A DNA stretch of 64,000 bases from Trichaptum fuscoviolaceum (taxonomy: Eukaryota > Basidiomycota > Agaricomycetes > Hymenochaetales > Trichaptaceae): contig CAJSYZ010000012.1 of NCBI GenBank assembly GCA_910574455.1, forward strand, positions 675,317 through 739,316, written 5' to 3'. The position numbers were made by a program, and so were the translations under genes. Every line of letters begins with the position of its first letter. The stretch's first letter is position 1. Of the stretch, positions 37,497 through 49,456 are shown in pieces. A model generated the notes under the pieces. That model was given only the letters and a program-made list of their open reading frames with translations, was not told where the DNA came from and made no database searches.

Positions 37497-40400
37497 ATGC
37501 CAGCGACACGGAAAAAGCACGATCCCTTTCATTTTCCACCAACTATTCGATGCACCTTGCCCGGCTGTAGTAGGACGTTCAAGAGTCAATCTGGAAGAGC
37601 AAGACATGAATATTCAGCTCATCCGACGTCATTCTTGGCAAGTTCTTCTGCTTGTGGTCATGAATATGAATCGTCACCTATTCGACCCATACGAGCTCCA
37701 AGTCCTCAACTTGAAGCTCTCCTGAGGTCGTCCGAACTTCCATCAGAGGGTCATCTTGAGAGCGGCTCTGACTCCTACGATTACGATATTTCCATGCTTA
37801 CACAGGATATCTCGATGCTCAGTATAGGCCGAGACGAGCTGCTTCAAGATTTGGACAGACCTGATTCTCTGTCCCATTCTGTCACCGGAAGTGACAGTGG
37901 CCGTTCTGAAGACTTGGATTCCGACATTGGAGATTATGAGGAGAGCGAGGATAACTTGAAGGTGTATCACAGATACTTGAATGGTGCGCGCCAAATCAAT
38001 TGTTCCCGGTTTACTGTAGCATTTTGACACCAAACATTGTGCAGCCACTCCATGCGATGCAGAAGGGAACTTCTTGGAATATGAAGACTCACCCGCTCCG
38101 CGAAACGAATCTGCGTCAAATGACTGGTTTCCCTATTCGTGCCGAGCAGATTTTGAGCTCGCAGATTTTCTCTATCGGGAAGAGCAAATGTCTGCTGGGA
38201 ACATAACAAAGCTTCTGGGAATCATGAAGGCTTATCAGCTGATTCAGGCGGCGGAGAATGTAAAATCTTGCGGATGTTCCGAATTGGATGCGACAGAGCC
38301 TGACGATGACTTGGATCTGGGTTCAACTAGTACGCTACTCGATGGAGATGCGCAAAAAATGTATAACATCATTGATGCTACGAAAGTTGGTGATGTGTCT
38401 TGGAAATCCTTTAGTAACTTCTACACAGACGACAATGGCCAAAAGGTGACAAATGACAATACCGAGTCATGGAAGAGGAAAGAATATGATGTATGGTATC
38501 GGGATCCTTTGGAAGTGATCCGGAATTTGGTGGACAATCCGGCGTTGGAAGGCGAATTCGACTATGTCCCGTTTCGTGAATATCAGCCGAAGGAGGATTC
38601 TGATGACAACAAAGAACGAGTCTTCAGAAACTACATGTCCGGAAATTTTGCTTGGGAACAGGCTGTAAGTCATGAATCATGCAGCATTCGAAGTTCGAGG
38701 AAGTGTTCTGATTATCCTTGACTTAGAACAAAATCTACGCCGAAGATAAAGCAGTCCATGGGTCCATGTTTGTTCCGGTGATCTTAGGGAGTGACAAGAC
38801 AACAGTTTCCGTTGGAACTGGCAACAACGAATATTATCCGTTATATCTCTCAATAGGAAATGTATCTAACAAGGCCCGGCGGTCCCAAAAGTTGAATACA
38901 GTCCAGCTCGTAGCATTTCTAGCAATACCAAAGAGTGTGTGTTACAAACTTGAAGTGACCTATTCGATTGTGTTCTGACACTTCAAGTTTGCAGCTGAGC
39001 GGCAATACGAAAAGTCAGATGACTTCCGTCGCTTTAGACATCAAATCTTTCATTCATCTATATCAAGAATCTTGAGTCCACTGAAGACCGCAATGTCTAT
39101 AAACAATGAACAAACCATGCTCCGGTGCCCTGATGGTCACTTGCGTAGGTCGGTTCTCGGACTCGGCTCGTATATAGCCGATTATCCGGAACAGGTGAGT
39201 CTATGCGCAATATGCACTGGATGGTGCTGCAAGTAAGTATTGTCCTTTCCAAAAATCACATCCGACTCGAGTTCGAGAAAATGGCTTAATGCAGCTACTA
39301 TATAGATGTACAACACCTCACAAGAACCTAGATAATCCGGAATTTGTTACAAATCCTCGAACAAAAGAGCTACACGAACGATTGATAGAACAGGTGGATG
39401 ACAATAGCATAAGTAGAGCCACAATTCGTAAGGAGTATGGGTTCCACCAAGATATCGTCGTATGTGTTCCAACTTCAAGTTGTCCATTAGATGCACTTAC
39501 CGCAACTATGTTCCGTAGCCCTTCACCAATGATTTTCCGCGTGCAGATATATGCGATCTCATTTCTCCAGACCTACTGCACCAAATCATCAAAGGCGTAT
39601 TCAAGGATCACCTTGTTGAGTGGATTTGCCAGAGCTTGACCACGACGGAGCTGGACGTTGTGGATAGAAGGTACCGTCTCTCACAAGACATATATTGCAA
39701 ATGCCTTTGCTAACTTCCACGTAGAATAAGAGTTGCTGCTCCCTTTCCTGGACTTCGTAGATTCCCCGAAGGCCGAGGCTTCAAGCAATGGACAGGCAAT
39801 GATTCTAAGGCACTTATGAAAGTATGTGACCTTTCTATCTTGTTTGAGGCGGTGGTTTGCTGATATTTGATGCAATTTGCTTAGGTGTATCTTCCGGCTA
39901 TCGTGGGCATTGCGCACGATGATATGATTCGCGCATTGAGTGCATTTCTGGACTTCTGTTACCTTGTGCGTCGGTACACGATTACAGCCTCAACTCTTGA
40001 TCAAATAAAAGCCTCTCTGGATCACTTTCATCAATTTCGGCAAATATTCATAGCCAAGGGCATCCGGGATAACTTCTCACTGCCACGACAGCATGCCATG
40101 GTCCACTATCCTACAATGATCCCTCTCTTTGCTGCACCGAGCGGGCTGTGCTCATCAATCACAGAGAATAAACACATTTACGCGGTCAAGGAAACATGGC
40201 GACGCTCAAACAGAAATGATCCTTTGGGTCAGATGATCACAGCAAACGAACGACTAAGTAAACTCATTGCAGCCAGGGCAGACTTCAAAAGGCGTGGAAT
40301 GCTGGACGATTCGTTGGCGGAGGCTTCGTGGAGAGCTTTGCGTGATGTTCTGCGCAAGAATATGTCAGAGTCGGAGGAGGATGAAGCTGAGAGGACCTCA

Positions 40401-41490
40401 AATTGGAGGGAACAGGTGCAACATCATGGTGCTCCATTGGCAAGGGCAAGCGATGATACAGAGAGGACTTCTTCGATGACATTGTGGGCAAGAATGAACT
40501 CAACGAAATTGCAGACCTGGAAGATCCCGGGAGCTTAGTGCATGGGCCACAGCATTTTGCGGTTCAAGACATACAACATGCTGAACGCCAGATGCGCTTG
40601 GGTGGCAAAAATGACCCTTTGAGCTTGATGTTAATGGCTTCGAAGCAACGTTAGTATTACTTAGTAACCCATGCTTTTGGTGCTGCACATCTGACTTCTT
40701 TGTTGTCATCCTTGCAGAGTCCAGTACGGTGTACCCTAAGCAGCTCACGGCTCTTGTGGCGATAAAAGGCCATCCAGAGCTCCGAAAACTCCGACAGCTC
40801 ATTAAAGAATACTTATTCAACAAGTACGAGAAGCACAACTCCAACTTAAGGGGCTCCTCTGGCAGAGCCGAACCAGCAGTTGAATTGGACATGAGCAATG
40901 ACTTTTCAATTTTCCATTCAGCCACCGCTTTCTTTGCCTACCATGGCGAATCGATCCCTATAGAACAAGCAATGAGGGAGGTGATCAGGTCCAATCCCTC
41001 TTGGCGCGGAAAAGCAAGACGTGACGCAGTCCTTGTTCGAGTTAATACTCGCAAAAAGGGGTTTGCAGGAATGAGAGTTGCCCGTGTTATGCTTCTTTTT
41101 TCCTTCACCGCTAAAGGGGAGCATCAGAACTGCGCTCTCGTCCAATTTTTCAAGCGTGTTGGAGATTCACCCGACCTCAAAACAAGAATGTGGATAGTCG
41201 AACCGGAGTTTGAGTTAGAGAGCTCTACCGCCCGTGTCGGATGCTGTACTACCGGAGTGAATGGCAGATGTCGCTATCACCGCGACTGCAAGGCTCCGAA
41301 GCTATCTGTGATAGATGTAGGGGACATCCTCCGTTTAGCCCACCTCCTGGGGGTTCCGAAGGGTGATGAATGTCCTCCGAAGTCATTGACACCTGAGGAG
41401 TCCCTGGATTTTTATGATAAATTCTATGTTAACCGATTTGCTGACATGCACATGCACGAAACATTGTACGAAAGCAGACATTGGCAATGA
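37497..41490 (+). CDS. Plavaka-type transposase
   Basis: Putative transposase of the fungal Plavaka class. Exons 37497-37983, 38045-38664, 38727-38934, 38995-39232, 39306-39459, 39519-39670, 39725-39821, then 39885 to about 40430, a short exon ending at 40649, and 40718-41490. The N-terminus has a C2H2 finger (CTLPGC, then H-x4-H, about residues 23-46). Family landmarks include NDWFPYSCRADFELADFLY, the RVFRNYMSGNFAWEQA region, VPVILGSDKT, PLYLSIGNV, DYPEQV with a Cys pair, SPDLLHQIIKGVFKDHLVEW and LPRQHAMVHY. The last exon is the Plavaka C-terminal domain (CALVQFFKRVGD, MWIVEPE). One junction (40364-40464) can be spliced in two ways, 35 or 98 bp; otherwise no lesion, so it may be recently active. 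Confidence 0.88.
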
Positions 41491-42053
41491 TAAAGATAAA
41501 CTCTTCATTTAGTAGCACATACTACAAAGTAGATTGAAACCTACAACTTGAAAGTGAGGATATGGCAATTAAAAAGAAAGAGATGTAAATGAAACAGACC
41601 CAGTGCCAGCCTGAGCCACTGCTGCTAGTAGTGGCATCATGATCATGATGCCATGCAAGTGTAATCAAGGCATCAACTCTTAGGCTGTCTTAACTTCAAG
41701 TTGACATCATACTCTTGGCTTGCTTTCAAGTTCAAGTTGTACAGTTTACACTGGCAATAACATCATGGTATTCATCGTACGAGGTAACAATTATTATCAA
41801 CAATTCACGAAGTGACATATGTAAGGAGAAACAGAAGACACTGGCATAGCTCAGAGATTGTATGGGTAGTTCAAGTCATAGCTTCACCTCGGAGTTCTTA
41901 ATATTTCCCAGACAACTTTCGGGGAACGGTTGCTTGTTTTGCCCTGCAACGGCTTGATGGAGAGAAGAGCTAAATGCACTGCAGTGAGCGCATATTAGAG
42001 AGTGAAGAGACTTCATCACATACATTAATTACTGATCGCTGTGGCCCAACCCA
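41491..42053. other. Convergent spacer between transposase and minus-strand gene
   Basis: No gene. The element words are present: CCAGTGCCAGCCTGAG near 41600, ATGATCATGAT near 41640, and ACTTCAAGTTGA and TTCAAGTTCAAGTTG at 41690-41735. Confidence 0.6.
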
Positions 42054-44316
42054 TCACTGCATACGATGATAATACCAGAGCTTTTCACAATCCTTCACGT
42101 TTTTGCCCGTATTTTGTATCAGCTCCTCTAGATAATCGCGAGGCTGCGCGAGGCTGGATGCTGTCGCATTCCATGCACTAGCACCAATAGAACTTGAAGG
42201 AATTGGGGGTACACCGCGTGAATCCAGGTTGCGAAACAACGTAGTCATGGCCTGTGCAGCATCCTTTGCAGATTCGCGAGTTTTGGCGTCGCTTGTATGT
42301 TTGTGCAAATTGTTAAAAGCATCGAGGATTGCGTCAATTGACTCCGCCCGTTGGTGTATTATCTCGTTGAGAAAGCTGCGGATAGGGGCTTCCGATACGC
42401 CCATGAGGAGTTTGAATACCTTTGTGTTGGAGACAATTTCCAACCATCTCCTGACGATTTTAAACCCATTTATCAAGCGGAGGTGAAGAGTGTCCAACGC
42501 CCTGAAGGAAGCCTCAATGCGGTTTGGAAGTGATTTCAGATCCCCTATAACGAGCTGTGATAAAGAAAGAGATGAAAGGCCCTTCGCCTCTTTAAGTACG
42601 CGCATGTCGTGATCGTATATAGCCTCTACTGAGACATTGTCCTGAAACATGGCGTCAACCTTGGTACAAAAACGTAGCGCCAGTTCCCGACTTGCAGTAT
42701 CCAAACTAGGAAGTTCATCGCCATCGTCATTGCGACCTGGAGCCGTAAAGAAATCGGGATACAGCTCACGCGCATGTGTTCGGAGTTTCTTATTGCCATC
42801 CGTTTCGCCGTATTCATAAATGCGAGACACAGCAGGAACCATTACTACAGACCCATCTTCTTCAACGGTGCAGGTAAAATGATCCAGTTTCTGGATCAAC
42901 GTGTCTACATCAACGATGATATCCCAGAGTGCGCGGAGATGGATCTGGAATAATGGCAGGAAGAAATGGAAAAGACGAGAGGGATCCATAGTGGAGAAGT
43001 CGGTCTGATTGAACTCCTTATCCAAGCCCACGTAGAACTCGCGAGGGCGTTCTAGCGTTTTAACATACTGCGCATGTGGTGCATCATTCGTTAATGTATG
43101 ATAGGTCTTGCCATCTTCTTGATCTATGCATGTCATATAGTATCTGAGAAGATGGTCTCTCATGACTTCCAGGAGGCCAGTCCGTCCAACATCGAAGTGA
43201 TGAAACTGACCGAGACCGCGGGACTTTGATGCAGAGGAAATGCACTTTTGTATTTCGTCATCATTGAAATCAAGGACGATTGCGGAGGCTTCAAAGAGGA
43301 AGTACAGCATAGCATCGAGAGCCTTCCTTGCTATGACAGCATCGCCTGGTGCTCGGTTCTAACAAGCGTATGTTTTCAGATGACATTCTTTTTAGAAAAT
43401 TGACATTGTCACTTACTCCGGATACACAATCAGTTAGGTGAGTAACCGACGATCTTAATTGGGCTACAGCACTCAAAACAGCCTCCTGCCCTTCTAGGAG
43501 CAGCTGAATCGTCTTCTCCATAGCATTGAGCCGAACATTCGCATCCTTGTCCGTTTCCAAAGATTGTTTCCCAGGTTCAACCAGCTGTGCGCTAACATGA
43601 AGTGCTTCACTGCCAGTGGCAGGGATGAAGGTTGCCTCAGTACCTTGACTGCCAGTGCTTCCAGTCGGGTGAACCAGGTCAATACGTTGAGTGTTTTCAA
43701 TAGTCTTGGACGCATACTCCTCAAGAGTGGAAATGCCAGCTTCGGTATTATTGATAGCCGTAGTGAGCGACCCGCAATCACTAGGGATCGGAGAATGTCT
43801 CTTTGATAAACCCCGCGTTGTCCGAACCTGACTCGCAGGCGAACCTTCAGGCAGGGCACCTCCTATATAACTCTCAGACCGTGCCCGTTTACCATAACGA
43901 CCCGGGTCGTTGCCTGCACTAGATGACCTTTTTAAGTTACCAGTGAGACTTGAGCTATTCGAAGCTCCGGAGCCATGACGCTGGAATGGACCCGGGGAAC
44001 TGGACAGAGCATGTACTGCCGGAGTAGGTGTTCGACTCTCCGGAGGTGTTGGAGTATTCGGAGTAGTGGCCTTCACCGCTAGCAGGAGAAGACGACTTGG
44101 TTCTACACTGGGACCTCTTCCCGTATTTCCACCACTGGTAGTATCGGGCGGTGGCGGCATGGAGGACACATGCCGAAAGGTGCCTCCGACTCGGAGTCCG
44201 ACGTAGTCGTCCAACCGCGTCACTTGGCCTGACAACTGGAGTTGTGACCGCGAGTGAGACGCGGAGTTAAGGGCCCTACTATTGGTGCCGGGTCCGTCTG
44301 GGTCTGCATTCTTCAT
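42054..44316 (-). CDS. Uncharacterised transposon-associated protein, 734 aa
   Basis: Not recognised. Exons 44316-43417 and 43358-42054 join in phase through a 58-bp intron to 734 aa. The first 200 residues are Ser/Pro/Arg-rich and probably disordered (MPPPPDTTSGGN, TPNTPTPPESRTPTP). A helical coiled-coil stretch follows (NAMEKTIQLLLEGQEAVLSAV). The last 435 residues look like a folded, mostly helical domain (LLEVMRDHLLRYYMTC, FFLPLFQIHLRALWD). No nuclease, helicase or protease motif was seen. An in-frame extension upstream would lack an ATG and cross a 20-base G run, so 44316 is the chosen start. Element words occur inside the coding sequence (CACTGCCAGTG near 43608). Divergent from the protease. 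Confidence 0.7.
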
Positions 44317-44337
44317 CTTGTTCAAGTCTTGAACTTT

Positions 44338-44357
44338 GGGGGGGGGGGGGGGGGGGG
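44338..44357. repeat. G20 homopolymer
   Basis: Twenty consecutive G on the plus strand just upstream of the ATG of the 734-aa gene. Such tracts slip and can form G-quadruplexes. Its exact length may be an assembly estimate. Confidence 0.9.
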
Positions 44358-44970
44358 TATTCCTTCCGAGTCCTTTCAAACTTCAACTGGTGCCTGTCTG
44401 ACTCGGAGTGACCAGTAGCTGGTATTATGCCAGTGCAGTACTACCAGACTCAGAGGTGACGGAGACTCCAGCTTCAAGTTGCCAAGTCCGAACCAAATAG
44501 TAGTAGTTGCCACGGTCACTGGTGGCACTCAGGGCAGAAGTTCGATCGCAAGACTGAAACACGGACTTGGAGTACTACTAGTAGCAGTCGAGGCAACACT
44601 CAGGCTACCGAATAGTAGTACTGATAGTAATAGTACTACTAGTAGTAGTAGCCTGTCAGTGAGTATTGAATGCGGTGACTTCAACTAGGAGACTGAAAGA
44701 TGACTCACCGCCAATACCTGAGGGACTTAATAAATGGTTTTGGGTGACAGGGACTTCGAGGTGAAAGAGCTTCAAGCTGTTGAAGCGTAAACTTGAAGAA
44801 GTTGTAGAGTAAGTAGTACTAGACACGACACCGTGATGTCGCAGTACTGCCAGCCTGAGTGCCAGTGGTAGTACTATGATAAGACTTGGGCATGGGGTAC
44901 TCAGACTACTGGATTCGGATCATGCCAGTGATCCTGCAACTTCAAGTTGAACTTCAGATTAAAAGTCCGA

Positions 44971-45030
44971 CACTGCCAGTGCTACTACTACTACTACTAC
45001 TAGTAGTAGTAGTAGTAAGCACTGCCGGTG
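44971..45030. repeat. 60-bp imperfect inverted repeat
   Basis: The left arm (44971-45000) is CACTGCCAGTGC plus a run of CTA triplets; the right arm (45001-45030) is TAG triplets plus AAGCACTGCCGGTG. They pair over about 26 of 30 positions with one indel. It lies in the divergent promoter region. Confidence 0.8.
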
Positions 45031-45183
45031 CCATGGCACTGCCAGCCTGAGTGCCACTGGTTCAAGTTGAAGACGACGCACTCAGTTTCCCACTGCATTC
45101 TTTCCCATTTCGTCCCAATAGTACTACCTATTCATCTTGAACTCGAAAGCACAACAGCAACGACTTCAACTTGAATCAGCATC

Positions 45184-48106
45184 ATGCTGGCATCATCCAA
45201 GCCATCGCGTAGAAATCCGATTCCGCGTGAGTCCTACAGCTTTCTACTACGTTCTCCTATACCAGCAGCAATGATTAATGAGGTGATATCCAGCTTCGCC
45301 AAGGGAAGGCTTTGATTTGATAGAATTGTCTCGGCAGATCACGGGCTTTCGCCCATCCAACGAGGAAAATAGTATTCGATCTGCAAGGCAGAGACTAGAA
45401 GGTGTCATCGATGGCATATGGCCAGGTGAGTCCTACTTTCTCCTTCGCCGGTAGTCCTGCTTTGTTGACTACTTCTACTCGTGGCAGAGAATCAGAGTAT
45501 GAGCGGATCAATAGTGCCTCATAGAACCCCTCGGATGCCAACAAACACTCACACTGGCATGTCGACTCGCGAAGTTGACACTGTCCGACCTGGCAGTACT
45601 TCCCCAACTCAGGCGCCTACCGTCGTACAGGCTCACTGTACACTGGCACCAAATCGCGCCACACGAAGGGAAACTATCTCGCCTTTAGAACAGGAGGAAT
45701 ATTACTATGGCCTGGAGGGGGCTCCTCGCCTGGTCGGGCGCACCGGCGGCGACTGGGAACGGACTAACATGTGGAAATGCGTAGGGGTTGTGGGTGATCA
45801 CCGCATTACTGAGTTCTGGGATGCAGACTTGTTCCCAAAAATATTGCCGATATTCAAGGCACTATATCTCGAGGGGCACGGAAAGGCGAACCTATTTGAG
45901 GTTAACCGCGTTGGCCTCGAACGCCCTGCCAGTGTGGGCATTAGACACGAGTTGCTCGCTGAAAATGAGTGGCCCGTTTGTTATGATCGGAGTTGATACG
46001 GAGCCCAGTCTCCACCCTAAAGTGGGATGCTGGGCTGCGGAGAGGGTGAAGGACATACTATGGGAGCTCGCAATTTATGATGTCGAGGTCGAGATTAGGG
46101 AACGACATATCAAACTGGCTTCCGGCGATAACACAGATGGCCCTGCTAATATGAAGCGTAACCGTACTCAGGCTGGTGACGATGACGTTCCTGAGGCTGT
46201 CGATGGCAATCACCACCTAAAGCGCCCTAGACCATCTTTCACTCCGTCTGCCCCCGGTCAGAGCATCAACGACCCTCATAGTGACTCTGACGCCGCTCAC
46301 GGTGTTCAAGGCCAAGGCTGGCCTACAGGATCGAAAAATATCTCGTCCACTCCCGCCAGCCGCTCCCGCCTGATCCGAGCAAGCCCTATGGTTCTAGAGC
46401 CACGTATAATGGGCAACTATGAAGATCGCCATACCGCCAACACGTACTTACAGCGCCTTGCTGCGCCTTTCACCACATGTGTTGGGATATGCCTTGGCAT
46501 CACTGAGACCAGGGGCAAAACGCAGTATGACAGCTATTCAACCGGGTCACTGTTTGGGATTAAGATACAAAACGAGGAGCCCATCTTATATGCCCTCGGT
46601 TGTCGACATGGCACCATTCCATTTAATTTACAGTTCCATCTTCATCCTGAGGATTCTGAAAGCGACTTGGAGGATGCCAGCTTGAAGAAAGGCAAGAAAT
46701 GCAATAAGAAGGGCAAGAAGGGTGTCAAAGGGAACAAGAAGGGCAACAAAACATCGAAAGGCGCTGGCAAGAACTATAAAATCACGGAAGCCTCTCAGTA
46801 CATCGACTACAAACATGACGAGAACTCGAATTATACGGCCTATGTTTCGCTGTTCACGCCTGAGAAGCTGGCTGACCACTTACGAATGATGGAACGCGAG
46901 TTGGAGAAGCAGAGGAAAGAATTCGATCTTCTCGTGGATAAGAAGATCATAAAAGATCAGGTTGTAAAGAAGGAAGTCCAAAAGGAATGCGATGACGCGA
47001 CAGCTTTCTTCAACAAGGTCAAGAGATGCGAATTGAATTTCCAGTGTATGGAGCAGTTTGGATATGTCGAATTCTCTCCGGGAAGGTTCAATCGGTTTAA
47101 TAAGAAAGATGACGCGAAGAAGCCGAGGACTAGCGAGCACCCCTATGCATCGGACTGGGCGTTGATCAGGATTTGTGACGACCGTTCCCCATCTGACATG
47201 ACTACTCTCTGCGAGCAGCATGGGAAGGGGCAATTTTGGAATTATGCAGACTTGAGAAGGTATGAACCAAAGAGCATGTGTGGTTCAGCTGCTTTCGACG
47301 ACATTCTGGAGTTCATGGGATGGAAGGAAGGCACTCAAGTACATGATGGTCTGGTGCATATCAAAGATTTCACGAAACCGCGCGACATCTACAGCCGTCT
47401 TTATCAAGAAGAAACGGACGAACAAGCGATTAAAGATAAGCAGCTCCATAGAGCACTAGCGAATGATGGCACAAAGGTCGTATCCTCGAAGCTTGAAACA
47501 AGACGGGTATATAAGTTTGGTTGGACAACTGGCCACACAGTGGGCGTTTATAACAATCTCACTTCCTACTGGGTCGATCTTACACTAGAATTTGATGTCA
47601 CATTCTCCGGTAAAGGCAAACGTCGCAAAGCCTGTGGAATCAAAGAAGGTGTAAAGAGCGTCGAGAGTTGCTGGCAGGCGGTCCTGCAATTTCCACCCGG
47701 CAAGCACTTCGGTGGTCGTAGCCGTATATTTGGAGACCAAGGTGATTCCGGAAGCTTGGTCATCGACCAGGATGCCAACGCACTTGGTACAATCACCTTT
47801 GTTACGACTTCGACGGAATGGCAACACGATGGGTTCACTTACGGAGTCCCTATTTGGCAACAATTGTCGGAGATGCGCACCTCCGGTTACGGTGATATTC
47901 ATTTCGGATTCGAATCACAAAAGGATGATGCAGTGATGTCGGAACTTGCGGAATATCATCCACAGATTAAGGTAACTAGGGCTAACAAGGGCTCGAGGAC
48001 ATGGGAAGCGTGGTTTAATGAGGAGCACCACAAGGTTGAGCGGGAACGAGCAGCATTGGAACCTTTTAATTCACTTAAACCGCAGACTCGGAGTCAGACG
48101 AAGTAG
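45184..48106 (+). CDS. Trypsin-like serine protease homologue in the mobile region
   Basis: Exons 45184-45226, 45294-45425 and 45488 onwards. The N-terminal part (PASPREGFDLIELSRQ) resembles a helical module; a second module ends YDVEVEIRERHIKL. A Lys-rich segment (46685-46770) and a coiled coil (KMMERELEKQRKEF-like) separate it from the protease core. The triad is visible: His at 46607-46609 in GCRHG, Asp at 47153-47155 in SDWALI, Ser at 47747-47749 in GDQGDSGSLVI. No signal peptide, so probably intracellular. The first 150 codons and the rest are in different frames: a one-base change between about 45930 and 45970, or a missed intron, is needed. A 61-bp intron (45932-45992) restores frame but removes the conserved-looking GPFVMIGV. 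Whether it is functional is open. Confidence 0.7.
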
Positions 48107-49456
48107 CCTGCCAGTGAGGACTCAGGCTTGTACTCATACTATTTCTAACTGTTTTCTTTTCGTAGTATTACCTCATACCAGTGCATACCACTAGTATTCA
48201 AGTTGTGTCTTTGTATGTTTGTCTCCTGTTCTGTGTTCGTCGACCTTATACTTGTGTTTTCTGTGCATCGGTATTCAAGTTGTTGTATGACTGTATGTAA
48301 ATAAAAAACGATATGAATTGTTTACTAACTATTCCGAGTCGGACTTGGACTCACTGGCACCAGTGATGCTCTAATTACTGCTCGATAAATTCACGACTGG
48401 CTCGAATCCGGGTCTACCAACCTGAAGACCGAACATCGTTACGGGTTCGGCAACTTGAACTTTTGAGCTGAACTTGAAGTCCCACGACTCGGTCTCAGGC
48501 TCTGACTCGGAAGTTCTTCCGATTCGGAGGTCAGCTTGAAGTCGGAAACTACTAGTACTAGTAAAAACTAAGCCTGAGGGGCGAAGGTCGGTCCGGCTAC
48601 TACTACAACTGCTCTGCTCGACAACTATTAGGTATAATAATTTTAATGGAATGACCGGTTGTTATTCTCGGGACGTTCTAGGTCAGAGGGAACTGGACGG
48701 CTTGACTTATGCTATTGCCTTCTGGCAGACGACGGAGGAGCTGGAACAAATGGGCTTTGCGACCAACCTTGATTCAAAGACAGACACGCAACTTGGTAGT
48801 ATTGTTTTCCCGACTCCGAGTCAGCAAGAGCCCGACGTGGACATCGCCGCTCGCCTTTTCCCAGACTGAGCCCCTTCCTCAACTCCCCCACCATGCGCAC
48901 AAACTCTCTCATCTCATCCTCTTGCACTACCTTGAGGCTTGTCATTTTCTTCAACCTTGGCGCTGTCTCCTTCACATATGACATCTTCCATGCGCTGCTC
49001 TCCTGCACTTTGTACTAAATTATGTCGTAACAGATCTGGGCGGAATGGGAGACAGAGGTCTGCACGAGCATGGCACAGGAGTTCAAGGCTGGTGAGTTTA
49101 TTCTCCTTCTCAATCCTTTTACTTCACGTTATTTACATACCATTTGATACAGAATCCTAGCTCACACCGTTTACAGCGCACGCAAGATGGTGCAATTCTG
49201 GAACACCGCCAGACAGCACCACCACCATTGCCATCGCACTCCTGCTACTAGTAGTACCCAGCATCGACATGATGACTTCCCACGTGGGGTCTGACACTGG
49301 CATCACAGGCCCTCCGTCGTCCGCTACCACCACTGACAGCCATGGTCAGGTTGGAAACTAGAGACTTCCGGAGACACTTTCATTGTTGTGGGGACTGGTA
49401 AGTAGCCCTAGTAGTTATCCGCTATTGCAACAATAGCTCATGACCCGATGAACACA
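48107..49456. other. Right flank of the mobile region
   Basis: Element words continue to about 48620 (TTCAAGTTG, ACTCGGAAG, CTACTAGTACTAG), and isolated ones at 49240-49300. A 70-codon plus frame at 48651-48869 (DGLTYAIAFWQTTEELEQMG) looks protein-like but was not recognised. Confidence 0.45.

Larger units (their letters stand above)
44317..45183. other. Divergent promoter region packed with element words
   Basis: 867 bp between two back-to-back genes. It holds a 20-base G run (44338-44357), repeated CAGTGCC/GGCACTG and TTCAAGTTGAA words, TACTAGTAGTA microsatellite blocks (44570-44655) and a 60-bp imperfect inverted repeat (44971-45030). It probably drives both genes and may contain transposase-binding sites. 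Confidence 0.6.
32907..48620. mobile_element. Large Plavaka-type DNA transposon region with three extra genes
   Basis: The anchor is the Plavaka-like transposase at 37497-41490. Around it are a minus-strand gene with KRK exons (32907-37225), an unknown minus gene (42054-44316) and a plus-strand protease (45184-48106), arranged as two back-to-back divergent pairs. Four short words (CACTGGCA/TGCCAGTG, ACTTGAAGT, ACTCGGAGT, TACTAGTA) fill the gaps, some introns and parts of exons, which argues that the whole segment shares one history. No terminal inverted repeat or target-site duplication was located. The limits given are the outer gene end on the left and the last dense word cluster on the right; the element could be larger, or a nest of several. 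Confidence 0.5.

Noticed and set aside
37497..41490. KDZ (Kyakuja-Dileera-Zisupton) transposase
   Set aside because: The order of motifs and the C-terminal domain fit Plavaka better; no SWIM-type finger typical of KDZ was seen.
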